This document shows, in pieces, positions 8,675 through 17,787 of a DNA stretch of 64,000 nt. This DNA comes from Glaciihabitans arcticus (GTDB lineage Bacteria; Actinomycetota; Actinomycetes; Actinomycetales; Microbacteriaceae), in the NCBI RefSeq assembly GCF_004310685.1, contig NZ_SISG01000002.1, forward strand, positions 124,001 through 188,000. The letters run 5' to 3'. Under the pieces are notes generated by a model. That model was not told the origin of the DNA and made no database searches. It saw only the letters and a program-made list of their open reading frames with translations. The position numbers and the translations under genes are program-made. Numbering within the stretch: the stretch's first letter is position 1; each line of letters begins with the position of its first letter.

Positions 8675-9796
8675 TTAGCCGTTGACCTCCTTTTCGGTCC
8701 AGTAACCGGTGTCGATCAGTTCCTTCTGGATGTTGTCCTTCAGCACGATGACCGGCTGGAGGAGGTACGAGGGAACGTCCTTGATCTCGTTGTTGTAGGT
8801 CGAGTCGTCGTTCGTCGCCACCTTTTCACCGTTGAGCGCTGCGATGGCCATGTCGCCGGCCACCTTCGCGAGCTCGCGGGTGTCCTTGAAGATGGTCGCA
8901 TACTGCTCGCCGGTGTTGATCGCCTTGACCGAGTCGATCTCAGCGTCCTGGCCGGTGATGATGGGCCACTCGTCGCCGAGCGTGTAGTCACCGTCGGTCA
9001 GTGCCGAAATGATTCCTCGCGAGATGCCGTCGTAGGGCGAGAGGATTCCGTCGACCTTGTCGCCACCGGAGTAGTTCGCGGTGAGGAGGTCCTCCATGCG
9101 GCTCTGGGCCACTTCACCGTTCCAACGCTCGGTAGCTGCCTGCTCGATCTTGACCTGGCCGCTCTTGACGACGATGGTTCCGTTGTCGATGAAGGGCTTC
9201 AGCTCCTGCTGCGCTCCGTTGAAGAAGAAGAACGCGTTGTTGTCGTCGAGCGAACCTGCGAACATCTCGATGTTGAACGGTCCCTCGGGAGCGCCCTCGA
9301 TGGCCTTGCCCTCGAGGTCGGTCAGTCCGAGACCGTTGAGGAGCGACCATGCCTGCTGCTGTCCGACGAGGAAGTTGTCGAACGTGGCGTAGTAGTCGAC
9401 GTTCTCCGTGTTCATCAGCAGACGGTCGTAGGCGATGACCGGGATGTCCTGGCTCGCGGCGTCTTCGAGGATGTTGGTGAGCGTGGTGCCGTCGATCGAT
9501 GCGACGATCAGGGCCTCTGCACCCTTGGTGATCATGTTCTCGATCTGGCTGACCTGGGTGGGGATGTCGTCTTCTGCGTACTGGAGGTCGACGGTGTAGC
9601 CCTGGTCTTCGAGGTGCTTCTTGAGGGCGTTGCCATCGGCGATCCAACGCTCGGAGGACTTGGTCGGCATGGCGACGCCGATGCGTCCCTTGTCGCCACC
9701 GGCGCTATCGCCGTCTCCGCCACCGCCGGCACAGGCCGCGAGGCCCAGAACCATTGCGCTTGCGGCGACAAGCGAGAGAAGTGCTTTCTTCTTCAC
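8675..9796 (-). CDS. Sugar-binding lipoprotein, ChvE-like (arabinose locus)
   Basis: Extracellular sugar receptor of the araBDA-linked importer. The signal is a lipoprotein type ending in LAAC. The mature protein resembles ChvE/multiple-sugar-binding proteins: GVAMPTKSSERWIADG near the N-terminus, VIAYDRLLMNTENVDYYATFDN, and the C-terminal motif ITGQDAEIDSVKAI. I choose the GTG at 9796 (VKKKALL..., 373 residues) because AAAGGA lies seven bases upstream; an ATG five codons earlier has no ribosome-binding site. It is the first gene of the three-gene importer, 114 bp after araA, and may be transcribed with the ara genes. L-arabinose is the likely ligand by context. Confidence 0.9.
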   Translation of the reverse strand: MKKKALLSLVAASAMVLGLAACAGGGGDGDSAGGDKGRIGVAMPTKSSERWIADGNALKKHLEDQGYTVDLQYAEDDIPTQVSQIENMITKGAEALIVASIDGTTLTNILEDAASQDIPVIAYDRLLMNTENVDYYATFDNFLVGQQQAWSLLNGLGLTDLEGKAIEGAPEGPFNIEMFAGSLDDNNAFFFFNGAQQELKPFIDNGTIVVKSGQVKIEQAATERWNGEVAQSRMEDLLTANYSGGDKVDGILSPYDGISRGIISALTDGDYTLGDEWPIITGQDAEIDSVKAINTGEQYATIFKDTRELAKVAGDMAIAALNGEKVATNDDSTYNNEIKDVPSYLLQPVIVLKDNIQKELIDTGYWTEKEVNG

Positions 9797-9839
9797 TGTG
9801 TTTCCTTTCATAGATGGACATCATTGTCTGTTGGTGCTT

Positions 9840-9866
9840 ACCCGGATTCGTCCATGAGGTCCGGGT
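9840..9866. terminator. Hairpin downstream of araA
   Basis: Arms ACCCGGA and TCCGGGT enclose 13 bases in the gap between araA and the ChvE-like gene. No T-run follows. It may be a weak terminator or an mRNA-processing hairpin separating catabolic and transport messages. Confidence 0.4.
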
Positions 9867-9909
9867 CTCGTCCGAGGATCGAAAGGCGACCTCGGCAAGT
9901 ATTGAGTTG

Positions 9910-11430
9910 TTACAGGCCCTGCGCCAATCGGTAGTAGGCGGCGTTGGACCGCACCTCGCCGGCGAACCCGCGGGATGTGGTGTTCTCGTCGATGACGAGA
10001 AGTTCGATGTCGGCGATGCGGGCGAAGTCCTCCCACGCCTCGATTCCGACCTGGGTGGTCATCACCGTGTGGTGAGCGGCCCCGGCGGTGAGCCAGGCCG
10101 TCGCGCTCGTGGAGAAGTCGGGGGCCGGCTTCCAGACCGCGCGACCGACGGGCAGCTTCGGCAGGCTCGCGGGAGGCTCGACGGTGGTGACGGCGTTCGC
10201 GACGAGACGGAAGCGCTCGCGCATGTCGCTGAGCGCGACGACCACGGCGGGTCCGGCGTCGGCGGTGAAGACCAGGCGCACCGGGTCTTCCCTGTCGCCG
10301 ATGCCGAGCGGGTGGATCTCGAGGCTCGCCGTGCGGCTGGAGAGCGACGGGGCGACCTCGAGCATGTGGGCACCGAGAATCAGCTCGTCGCCGGGCGTCA
10401 TGTCGTAGGTGTAGTCCTCCATGAGGGATGCGCCGCCGGGCAGACCGGAGCCCATGACCGCGGCAATATGCACGAGCACCGCCGTCTTCCAATCCCCCTC
10501 GCCGCCGAAGCCGTAGCCGTCGGCCATCAGGCGCTGAACGGCGAGGCCGGGCAGCTGGCGCAGTCCGCCGAGGTCTTCGAAGCTGTCGGTGAACGCGCCG
10601 AAGCCGCCCTCCTCGAGGAAGGATCGCAGCCCGATCTCGATTGCGGCGCCGTAGCGCAGCGACTCGTGGCGCGCGCCTCCGACCAGCAGTTCGGCGACGA
10701 CGTCGTAGGTCTCGATGTACTCGGCGACAAGCGCGTCGATGTCGGCGGCGCTTGCCGCGTCCACGCGCTCGACGAGCTCATTGACGCCCCAGGTGTTGAC
10801 GCTCACGCCGAGACGGATCTCCGCCTCGGTCTTGTCACCCTCGGTGACGGCGACGTTACGCATGTTGTCACCGAAGCGCGCGACCTTGAGCCCCTGCGAG
10901 GCCTTCCAGCCGGACGCAGCGCGCGACCAGGTGCCGATGCTCGCCGTGACGACGGGATTGCTCGCGTGCCCGACGACCGTCTTGCGCGGGATGCTCATGC
11001 GGCTGAGGATGTAGCCGTGCTCGCGGTCGCCGTGCGCCGCCTGGTTGAGGTTCATGAAGTCGAAGTCGATGTCCGCCCACGGCAGCTCGACGTTCGCCTG
11101 GGTGTGGAAGTGCAGCAGCGGCTTCGCGAGCGTATCGAACCCGTGGATCCACATCTTCGAGGGGCTGAAGGTGTGCATCCAGGTGATCACACCGACGACC
11201 GTGTCATCCGAATTCGCGTCGACCATGGCGCGGCGGATCGCCTCCGACGACTTCAGCACCGGCTTCCAGACGATCGTGACCGGGATGTCGCTGCTCGCGT
11301 TCAGCTGGTCGACGACGGCCTGCGACTGCTCGGCCACCTGGCGCAGGGTGTCCTCGCCGTAGAGGTCCTGGCTCCCGGTGAGGAACCAGACCTGGTTCTC
11401 GGCGAGGTTGGGCACGATCGAGCGGGTCAC
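9910..11430 (-). CDS. araA: L-arabinose isomerase
   Basis: Converts L-arabinose to L-ribulose in the cytoplasm using Mn2+. The 506-residue length is standard. The N-terminus [18 protein letters not shown] is the family hallmark. Active-site residues are visible: the Glu of GGEGDWKTA, the Glu of MEDYTYDM and the His of [10 protein letters not shown], matching E306, E333 and H350 of E. coli AraA. The start overlaps the araD stop by 4 bases, so it is third in an araB-araD-araA operon, followed by the importer genes. Regulation is presumably by AraR through the operators upstream of araB. Confidence 0.97.
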   Translation of the reverse strand: MTRSIVPNLAENQVWFLTGSQDLYGEDTLRQVAEQSQAVVDQLNASSDIPVTIVWKPVLKSSEAIRRAMVDANSDDTVVGVITWMHTFSPSKMWIHGFDTLAKPLLHFHTQANVELPWADIDFDFMNLNQAAHGDREHGYILSRMSIPRKTVVGHASNPVVTASIGTWSRAASGWKASQGLKVARFGDNMRNVAVTEGDKTEAEIRLGVSVNTWGVNELVERVDAASAADIDALVAEYIETYDVVAELLVGGARHESLRYGAAIEIGLRSFLEEGGFGAFTDSFEDLGGLRQLPGLAVQRLMADGYGFGGEGDWKTAVLVHIAAVMGSGLPGGASLMEDYTYDMTPGDELILGAHMLEVAPSLSSRTASLEIHPLGIGDREDPVRLVFTADAGPAVVVALSDMRERFRLVANAVTTVEPPASLPKLPVGRAVWKPAPDFSTSATAWLTAGAAHHTVMTTQVGIEAWEDFARIADIELLVIDENTTSRGFAGEVRSNAAYYRLAQGL

Positions 11431-12137
11431 TTGGTCACTCCTGCAGGCTGCTGTCCGTAGACGTTCTGGTAACGGTCGAAGAGGGCGTCGATCGCGTCCT
11501 GCGGGATGGGGATGAGCGGCCCACCCTGCTTCGCGAGGTGCACGGTGCGCGCGACATCCTCGGTCATCACGGCCGCCTTGACGGCGTCCTTCGCGTCTTT
11601 GCCGATCGTGAAGACGCCGTGGTTCTGCATGAGCACGGCGCGCGAGCGGTGGCCCTCGAGGGTCGCGACAATACCGCGCCCGATCGAGTCGTCGCCGATG
11701 ATCGCGAAGGGGCCGACCGGGATTGGCCCGCCGAACTCATCGGCCATCGCGGTGATCACGCACGGGATCTCCTCGCCGCGCGCGGCCCACGCCGTGGCGT
11801 AGGTGGAGTGCGTGTGCACCACTCCCCCGACCTCGGGCAGGTTGCGGTAGACGTAGGCGTGTGCGGCGGTGTCGCTCGACGGGCTGCGCTCCCAGCCCGG
11901 TGTGTTCGGGATGACGCTCCCCTCGAGGTCGCAGAGGATCATGTTCTCGGGCGCGAGGTCGTCGTAGCTCACGCCGCTCGGCTTGATGACGAACAGGTCG
12001 GCGCCGGGCACGCGCGCGGAGATGTTGCCGCCCGTCCAGACGACGAGTTCGTAGCGCACGAGTTCCTCGTGCAGGCGGGCGACCTCGTCGCGAGTGCGCG
12101 CGATGGCCACCTGGACCTCGGGGGTGAAGGCGTTCAT
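11427..12137 (-). CDS. araD: L-ribulose-5-phosphate 4-epimerase
   Basis: Interconverts L-ribulose 5-phosphate and D-xylulose 5-phosphate, feeding arabinose into the pentose phosphate pathway. The 236-residue class II aldolase fold shows [12 protein letters not shown] (substrate phosphate loop), [13 protein letters not shown], the zinc-binding [11 protein letters not shown] and the later [11 protein letters not shown]. Length and motifs fit AraD; fuculose aldolase is the nearest alternative but is excluded by context between araB and araA. Both ends overlap neighbouring genes by 4 bases, giving tight translational coupling. Confidence 0.96.
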   Translation of the reverse strand: MNAFTPEVQVAIARTRDEVARLHEELVRYELVVWTGGNISARVPGADLFVIKPSGVSYDDLAPENMILCDLEGSVIPNTPGWERSPSSDTAAHAYVYRNLPEVGGVVHTHSTYATAWAARGEEIPCVITAMADEFGGPIPVGPFAIIGDDSIGRGIVATLEGHRSRAVLMQNHGVFTIGKDAKDAVKAAVMTEDVARTVHLAKQGGPLIPIPQDAIDALFDRYQNVYGQQPAGVTK

Positions 12138-13813
12138 GCGCGGGCCTCCCTCTTGATCGTCTTGAGGCGGTGCATCACGTCGTTGCCGCCCTGGCCGAAG
12201 TAGTCGTGCAGCAGGGTGTATTCCGCGTAGAGCGCGTCGTAGGCGTCGGCCGCAGCGCTGTTGGGTACATACACCGCGCGGTTCAACTTGCCCATGGCGC
12301 GGCCGGCGGCACGGACATCCTCGTATGCACCGGCTGCGACGGCGGCGTGGATGGCCGAACCGAGGGCCGGACCCTGCTCGCTCGCAATGGTCGAGATCGG
12401 CAGGCGAAGGATGTCGCTGTACACCTGCATGAGGAAGCTGTTCTTCAGCAGCCCGCCCGCGACGATGAACTCGGTCACGGGGACGCCGCTGGCATTGAAC
12501 GTCTCCACGATGCGGCGGGCGCCGAACGCGGTGGCCTCAAACAGTGCACGGTAGATCTCTTCGGCGCGAGTCGTCAGGGTGGTTCCGAAGACCACACCGG
12601 AGAGGTTGGTGTCGACCAGCACGGAGCGGTTGCCGTTATGCCAGTCGAGGGCTACGAGCCCGTGCGCGCCGACCGGCTGGTCGCGCACGAGTTCAGTGAG
12701 GTGTTCGTGGATGCTGAGACCCGCGGCCTCCGCGACCTCGTGGTAGCGGGCTGGCACCTGATTCTTGACGTACCAGGCGAAGATGTCGCCCACGCCCGAC
12801 TGGCCGGCCTCATAACCGTAGAGGCCCGAGATGATGCCGCCGTCGACGACGCCGCACATGCCCGGCACCTCGGCGAGCACGTCGGAGTTCATCACGTGGC
12901 AGGTCGACGTGCCCATGATCGCGACCATCTGGCCGGGCTCGACCGCCTGGGCGGCCGGCGCGGTGACGTGTGCGTCGACATTGCCGACCGCGACGGCGAT
13001 GCCCTCGGGCAGTCCCGTCCAGGCTGCGGCCTCAGCGGTGAGCGTTCCGGCCGCGTCGCCGAGCTGGCCGATCTCGTGCGCGACCTTGTCGTCGGCGAAG
13101 CTCGCGAAGTCCGGGTTGAGCGCACCGAGGAAGTCGGTGCTCGGGTAGGCGCCGTCCTGCAGGATGCCCTTGTAGCCGGCCGTGCAGGCGTTGCGGACGT
13201 AGGTTCCGCTCAGCTGCCAGACGATCCAGTCGGCCGCCTCCACCCAGTGGTCCATGCGGTGATAGAGCTCCGGGTCCTCCTCGAGCAGCTGGAGTCCCTT
13301 CGCGAACTCCCACTCGCTGGAGATGAAGCCGCCGTAGCGCGGCAGCCAGGACTCGTCTCGAGATGTCGCGAGCTGGTTGATCCGGTCGGCCTGGCCCTGC
13401 GCGGCGTGGTGCTTCCACAGCTTGACGTAGGCGTGAGGGCGGTCGGCGAATTCAGGGAGTTCGCTCAGCGGCGTGCCATCCCGAAGCACAGGAAGCGGCG
13501 TCGAGGCGGTGAAGTCGGTGGCGATGCCGATCACGTCGGTCGGGTCGATGCCCGCGTTCTTCACTGCGGCCGGGACCGCGCTCTTGAGCACATCGACGTA
13601 GTCGGACGGCACCTGCAGCGCCCACTCGGGCGGGAGCGCGGCACCGGTCGCGGCGAGCACGGTGTCCATCACGGCGTGCGGGTAGTCGAGAGTTGCAGAG
13701 CCCAGCTCGGCACCGTCGGACACGCGCACGACGACGGCCCGACCGGAGAGGGTTCCGTAGTCGACACCGACAACGTACTGCTCGACGCTGCGGGTGATGG
13801 GGGCAATGCTCAC
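12134..13813 (-). CDS. araB: Ribulokinase (FGGY family)
   Basis: Phosphorylates L-ribulose with ATP. The 559-residue protein has the FGGY-kinase N-domain phosphate loop VVGVDYGTLSGRAVVV, typical of AraB, the central PRYGGFISSEWEFAKGL region, and the C-domain motif IMGTSTCHVMNSD and VAGGLLKNSFLMQVYSDIL. The start is GTG (MSIAPITRSVEQ). It is first in the operon; two AraR-type operators lie 50-100 bp upstream, so this promoter should be repressed without arabinose. Family length and order araB-araD-araA are as in many Actinobacteria. Confidence 0.97.
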   Translation of the reverse strand: MSIAPITRSVEQYVVGVDYGTLSGRAVVVRVSDGAELGSATLDYPHAVMDTVLAATGAALPPEWALQVPSDYVDVLKSAVPAAVKNAGIDPTDVIGIATDFTASTPLPVLRDGTPLSELPEFADRPHAYVKLWKHHAAQGQADRINQLATSRDESWLPRYGGFISSEWEFAKGLQLLEEDPELYHRMDHWVEAADWIVWQLSGTYVRNACTAGYKGILQDGAYPSTDFLGALNPDFASFADDKVAHEIGQLGDAAGTLTAEAAAWTGLPEGIAVAVGNVDAHVTAPAAQAVEPGQMVAIMGTSTCHVMNSDVLAEVPGMCGVVDGGIISGLYGYEAGQSGVGDIFAWYVKNQVPARYHEVAEAAGLSIHEHLTELVRDQPVGAHGLVALDWHNGNRSVLVDTNLSGVVFGTTLTTRAEEIYRALFEATAFGARRIVETFNASGVPVTEFIVAGGLLKNSFLMQVYSDILRLPISTIASEQGPALGSAIHAAVAAGAYEDVRAAGRAMGKLNRAVYVPNSAAADAYDALYAEYTLLHDYFGQGGNDVMHRLKTIKREARA

Positions 13814-13863
13814 GTGCTGACTCCGTTGTCTGGCTGTGCGGTGCTGCTGAAGATGTGTCGCGG

Positions 13864-13879
13864 ATGTGACCGTTCACAT
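13864..13879. promoter_or_regulatory. AraR operator 1 (araBDA promoter)
   Basis: ATGTGACCGTTCACAT is a palindrome with only two mismatched positions near the centre. It lies 51 bp upstream of the araB start and matches the sites at 13900 and 15163. A LacI-family AraR dimer is the expected binder. Confidence 0.75.
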
Positions 13880-13899
13880 TGGCGTTGCATCATGCTACA

Positions 13900-13915
13900 T
13901 GCGAAACGGTCACAT
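13900..13915. promoter_or_regulatory. AraR operator 2, imperfect
   Basis: On the minus strand ATGTGACCGTTTCGCA shares the first eleven bases with operator 1; the distal half-site is poor. Spacing to operator 1 is 36 bp (centre to centre), compatible with binding on related faces of the helix. Confidence 0.55.
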
Positions 13916-14021
13916 CTGTTAACCCTGCGGCCGGATTGGTGCGAAATCCGTGATGTTGAGCCGCATTCGACTGCTGCGGAACAGTCGCGTGGGGCGCCGA
14001 CGGCGAAGTCCTGACTCGCAT

Positions 14022-14059
14022 GTTTCGGCTGCCTCGGGCGGTGCCCTGGCAGCCGAAAC
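14022..14059. terminator. Hairpin terminator downstream of araR
   Basis: Arms GTTTCGGCTGCC (14022-14033) and GGCAGCCGAAAC (14048-14059) form a perfect 12-bp stem 63 bases after the araR stop. No long T-run is present; the placement suggests termination of araR transcripts before araB. Confidence 0.6.
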
Positions 14060-14121
14060 GTTCGACTCGAGGATTCGGGCGCCGCGTCATCGCGAAGCCG
14101 CCGCGCGCGCGTGAGCCCGTC

Positions 14122-15138
14122 TCAGACGCGCGCCGTCGAGGCCCGCACGATGAGCTCGGGGGCGACGGGATCCCGGTCGACGGGCGCGATGCCCTGCAGT
14201 TCGGCGAGGAGCAGGCCGATCGCTTTGCGCCCGACCTCAGCGAAGTTCTGCCGCACCGTTGTGAGGGGCGGGAAGAAGTGCGCCGCCTCGGGGATGTCGT
14301 CGAAGCCGACGATGCTGATGTCACCGGGAACATCCAGCCCCATCTCGCGGCAGGCGTGGATGAAGCCGAGCGCCATCTGGTCGTTGCCGGCGAACACGGC
14401 CGTGAAGTCGCGATAGCGCAGCAGCTCGAGCCCCGCGTAGTAGCCGAACGAAGCGCTCCAGTCGCCGAGGATCGGCGCGCGCGTGCGCAGCTCCGCCACG
14501 TTGATCTCGTGCAGGAAGCCCTGCATACGCGCTTCGGCCTCGATCCAGTCCTGCGGACCGGAGATGTGCATGATCTCGGTGTGCCCCAGGTCGATGAGGT
14601 GCTTGGTTGCGAGCCGCGCGCCGCCGATCTGGTCGACGGAGAGGTTGTGGCCGGGGTTGCGCCCCGTGGTCTCGAGGGAGATGTACGGCACCCCGACGGA
14701 TAACTCATTGATCACGTCGAACACGCGCACCTGGGGTGCGACGACGACGAGCGCCTCGACCGACTGGCTGAGCAGGTAGTCGATGCCGGCCTTGATCGAG
14801 GTGTAGTCGCTCGTGTTGATGTTGGTGATGCTGAGTCGGTAGCCCGCCTCTCGGGCAGACTGCTCGATCGAGTTGATCGCGGTGGTCGGACCGTAGAAGG
14901 CGTTGTTCTGCGCGGACAGCACCCCGATGGTGCGCGAGCGGCTCGTGACGAGGGCGCGCGCCGCCTGGTTGGGGCGGTAGTCGAGTTCCTTGATGACGTC
15001 GAGCACGCGCTGCCGCGTCGAGGGCTTGATGCTGGGGCTGTCATTCAGCACCCGGGAGACGGTCTGGTAGGAGACACCCGCGCCGGCAGCGACGTCGCGG
15101 ATGTTCGGCGCGCGAACCTTCTCCGGCTCCATGGTCAC
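14122..15138 (-). CDS. araR: LacI-family transcriptional regulator, AraR-like
   Basis: A 338-residue DNA-binding repressor. The N-terminus IRDVAAGAGVSYQTVSRVLND is the LacI helix-turn-helix, followed by the hinge helix motif RPNQAARAL (residues about 56-64) and a periplasmic-binding-protein-like sugar-sensing domain (IGGARLATKHLIDLG, VFAGNDQMALGF, SIVGFDDI). It sits directly upstream of araB-araD-araA in the same orientation, separated by a hairpin. The palindrome 25 bp ahead of its own start matches those ahead of araB, indicating autoregulation plus control of the operon. L-arabinose as inducer is inferred from context. The start is GTG; an ATG two codons later is possible. Confidence 0.88.
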   Translation of the reverse strand: MTMEPEKVRAPNIRDVAAGAGVSYQTVSRVLNDSPSIKPSTRQRVLDVIKELDYRPNQAARALVTSRSRTIGVLSAQNNAFYGPTTAINSIEQSAREAGYRLSITNINTSDYTSIKAGIDYLLSQSVEALVVVAPQVRVFDVINELSVGVPYISLETTGRNPGHNLSVDQIGGARLATKHLIDLGHTEIMHISGPQDWIEAEARMQGFLHEINVAELRTRAPILGDWSASFGYYAGLELLRYRDFTAVFAGNDQMALGFIHACREMGLDVPGDISIVGFDDIPEAAHFFPPLTTVRQNFAEVGRKAIGLLLAELQGIAPVDRDPVAPELIVRASTARV

Positions 15139-15162
15139 TGGGGGTCCCCGACTCCGTTGGCG

Positions 15163-15178
15163 ATGTGTACGGTCACAT
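15163..15178. promoter_or_regulatory. AraR operator 3 (araR promoter)
   Basis: ATGTGTACGGTCACAT is a near-palindrome on the pattern ATGTGANCGNTCACAT shared with the araB sites. Its position just upstream of araR points to autorepression. Confidence 0.7.
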
Positions 15179-15241
15179 ATCGCAACCCATTATGCCCGGA
15201 TGACGCCGAACCGCCACGACCGTCCCGCTTAAGCCCGGGTA

Positions 15242-15278
15242 CAAAAAAGACCGGCCGGCCCCCGAAGGGGCCGGCCGG
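15242..15278 (-). terminator. Intrinsic terminator of the second ChvE-like gene
   Basis: A perfect 12-bp GC stem (15251-15262 and 15267-15278) with a CGAA loop is followed on the minus strand by TCTTTTTTG. This is a textbook rho-independent terminator, 19 bases after the stop of the binding-protein gene. Confidence 0.92.
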
Positions 15279-15296
15279 CTCTAGTAAAGCCTCGAG

Positions 15297-16391
15297 CTAC
15301 TTGGTGAGCGGCGAGAGCTTCGGGTCGTTCTTGTACGCGTCAGCCGCGTTCTCCTTGGTGACGATCACCGGGTCGAGCAGGAACGCGGGAACAACCTTGA
15401 CACCGTTGTTGTACTCGTCGCTGTTCGTGGCGATCTCCTCGCCCTTCTGGAGGGTCTGAGCCATCTCGATGGCCTGGGCAACGAGGAGGCGGGTGTCCTT
15501 GTTGATGGTGGAGTACTGCTCGCCAGCCATGATCGACTTGACGGACTCAACCTCGGAGTCCTGACCGGTCACGACGGGAACGTCGCGGCCGTCGGACTTG
15601 ACTGCCGTGATGATGGCGCGAGCGAGGGTGTCGTTCGGCGAGAGAACGCCGTCGAGGTCCTTGCCCGAGTAGCTGCCCTGCAGAAGAGTCTCTGCGCGGG
15701 ACTGGGCGTTCTCCGGCTTCCAGCCGGCGGTAGCCGTCTGCTTGATGTCGGTCTGGCCCGAGACGACGACGAGGGTTCCGTCGTCGATCTTCGGCTGGAG
15801 GACCTTCATGGCGCCGTCGAAGAAGACGGGAGCGTTCGAGTCATCCGAGGAGCCCGAGAACAGCTCGATGTTGTAGGTCTTCTTGTCCGGGAACTTGGCT
15901 GCGAGTCCCTCGAGGAGGGCCTCACCCTGGAGCTCGCCGACCTTGAAGTTGTCGAACGCGACGTAGTAGTCGACGTTCTCGGTGTCAACGATGAGGCGGT
16001 CGTACGCGATGACGATGGCGCCGCTGTCCTTGGCAGCCTGGACCTGCGTGCCGAGCTGGCCGCCGTCCTTCGCGCCGATGATGATGACCTTGGCACCGTT
16101 GGTGACCATGGCCGAGATCTGGTCCTGCTGGTCCTTGACGGCGTTGCTGGCACCGGCGTACTGGACGTCGTACTCGAAGCCGGCTTCCTTGAGGCCGTCC
16201 TCGAAGAGGCCGCCCGCGAGAACCCAGTTCTCCGAGGTCTTGTCGGGCAGTGCGACGCCGATGAGGGAGTCTGCTGCGAATCCACCATCTCCGCCGGCTT
16301 CGGGAGCCTCTTCGCGTCCGCCGGCGCAACCGGAAAGCGCGAGTGCTGTGATCGCGGCCACTGTCGTGGTCGCGAGAAGGATCTTCTTCAT
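15297..16391 (-). CDS. Sugar-binding lipoprotein, ChvE-like (second system)
   Basis: Extracellular sugar receptor, 364 residues from the ATG at 16391. That start gives a normal lipoprotein signal (MKKILLATTTV... ending LSGC) and has AGAGAT upstream; the 38 in-frame codons before it encode no signal peptide. Mature motifs parallel the protein at 8675-9796: GVALPDKTSENWVLAGG, VIAYDRLIVDTENVDYYVAFDN and VTGQDSEVESVKSI. Here the binding-protein gene is last in its operon (ATPase, permease, binding protein), whereas in the ara-linked set it is first, so the two sets did not arise by simple tandem duplication. Substrate unknown; an aldose. Confidence 0.9.
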   Translation of the reverse strand: MKKILLATTTVAAITALALSGCAGGREEAPEAGGDGGFAADSLIGVALPDKTSENWVLAGGLFEDGLKEAGFEYDVQYAGASNAVKDQQDQISAMVTNGAKVIIIGAKDGGQLGTQVQAAKDSGAIVIAYDRLIVDTENVDYYVAFDNFKVGELQGEALLEGLAAKFPDKKTYNIELFSGSSDDSNAPVFFDGAMKVLQPKIDDGTLVVVSGQTDIKQTATAGWKPENAQSRAETLLQGSYSGKDLDGVLSPNDTLARAIITAVKSDGRDVPVVTGQDSEVESVKSIMAGEQYSTINKDTRLLVAQAIEMAQTLQKGEEIATNSDEYNNGVKVVPAFLLDPVIVTKENAADAYKNDPKLSPLTK

Positions 16392-16458
16392 TGGTGATCT
16401 CTTTCTCTTTTTGGTGTGCAATAGGGAATAGCTATTGCAGGTTCTTGGGGTGAGCCGC

Positions 16459-17787
16459 TTAGCCCGGGAGGGTGGGGTCGGGCTTCGTTGCATCCGGACG
16501 CACACTCTCGTTCGCGTCGGTGGAGACCGAGTCCTTGCCCTTGCCGCGACCGCGGGTGATGAGGTCGATGAGCGAGAAGCGGCCCTGGCTCTTGTTGTAG
16601 ACGTCGATGGCGACGGCGACGAGCAGCACGAGGCCCTTGATCATCTGCACCTGGTCGGAGCCGATGCCCTTGAGCACGAGGCCGTTGTTGAGAACTGCCA
16701 TGACGAGGCCACCGATGATCGAGCCGACCACGGTTCCGACACCACCGGCGACGGCCGCGCCACCGATGAAGACCGCGGCGATGGCGTCGAGCTCCCAGCC
16801 GGTGCCGTCGAACGGGCCGGAAGCCTGCGAACGGGCGACGAAGATCATGCCGGCGACCGCGGCGAGGATCGACATGTTCATCATGACGAGGAAGTCGACG
16901 CGCTTGGACTTGACGCCCGAGAGTGCCGCGGCATGACGGTTGCCACCGACCGCGTAGATGTGGCGGCCCAGGATGGTGTTTCTCGTGACGAACGAGTAGA
17001 TCAGGATGAGCACACCGAGGATGACGCCCGACACGGGGAAGCTGGTGCCCTCGCGGTAACCGCCGAAGAGGGTTGCGGCGTAGAGAACGACGGCGACGAG
17101 GATGCCGACGCGCACGATGCTGACCCAGAGCGGCACGGGGTCGGAGCCCATCTTGCGACGGGTCACGCGACCGCGCCACTCGTTGTAGACGAGCACGGCC
17201 GAGATGATGATGCCGAGCAGGAGGGTGGAGTTGTTGTAGCCGGTGTCCGGACCCCACTCGGGGAGGTAGCCGCCACCGATGTAGACGAACTCCTTGGGAA
17301 CGGGGATCGTGTCCGCGTCACCGATGAACTGGTTGGCACCGCGCCAGAGGAGCATGCCGGCCAGGGTCACGATAAAGGCTGGAACCCCGACGTAGGCGAC
17401 CCAGAACCCCTGCCACGCGCCGATAGCGGCTCCGACGACGAGCCCGAGCACGATCGCCAGGTACCACGGGAAGCCCCAGTCGCGCATGGACATCGCGACG
17501 ACGATGCCGACGAGGGCCGCGACGGATCCGACCGAGAGGTCGATGTGGCCCGCGATGATCACCATGACCATGCCGATCGCGAGGATCAGGATGTAGGAGT
17601 ACTGCTGCACGATGTTGATGACGTTGCCCGGGGAGAGCGTCGTTCCGTTCGTCCACCACTGGAAGAAGAGGATGATGACGATCAGCGCGGCGAGGATGCC
17701 GAACTGCTTGAGGGATCCGCCGTTTCCGAAGATGTTCTTCAGGTCCCGGAACTGGAAACCGGTCTTGGTGCTGTCGGGTGCGCTCAT
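16459..17787 (-). CDS. CUT2 sugar ABC transporter permease, GguB/MmsB-like (second system)
   Basis: A 442-residue membrane protein with the same plan as the permease at 5750-6997: [33 protein letters not shown], a long mid-protein insertion, [17 protein letters not shown], and a charged C-terminal tail ([16 protein letters not shown]). Start overlaps the stop of the ATPase gene by 4 bases. The tail of about 40 residues after the last helix is longer than in the ara-linked paralogue and is predicted to be cytoplasmic and disordered. Confidence 0.9.
   Translation of the reverse strand: MSAPDSTKTGFQFRDLKNIFGNGGSLKQFGILAALIVIILFFQWWTNGTTLSPGNVINIVQQYSYILILAIGMVMVIIAGHIDLSVGSVAALVGIVVAMSMRDWGFPWYLAIVLGLVVGAAIGAWQGFWVAYVGVPAFIVTLAGMLLWRGANQFIGDADTIPVPKEFVYIGGGYLPEWGPDTGYNNSTLLLGIIISAVLVYNEWRGRVTRRKMGSDPVPLWVSIVRVGILVAVVLYAATLFGGYREGTSFPVSGVILGVLILIYSFVTRNTILGRHIYAVGGNRHAAALSGVKSKRVDFLVMMNMSILAAVAGMIFVARSQASGPFDGTGWELDAIAAVFIGGAAVAGGVGTVVGSIIGGLVMAVLNNGLVLKGIGSDQVQMIKGLVLLVAVAIDVYNKSQGRFSLIDLITRGRGKGKDSVSTDANESVRPDATKPDPTLPG

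Larger units (their letters stand above)
13814..14121. other. 308-bp gap between araB and araR
   Basis: The right part (13814-13921) holds the araB leader and two AraR-type operators. The left-over part (13922-14121), lying 3' of araR, contains the hairpin at 14022-14059 and no credible gene in any frame. Confidence 0.6.
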
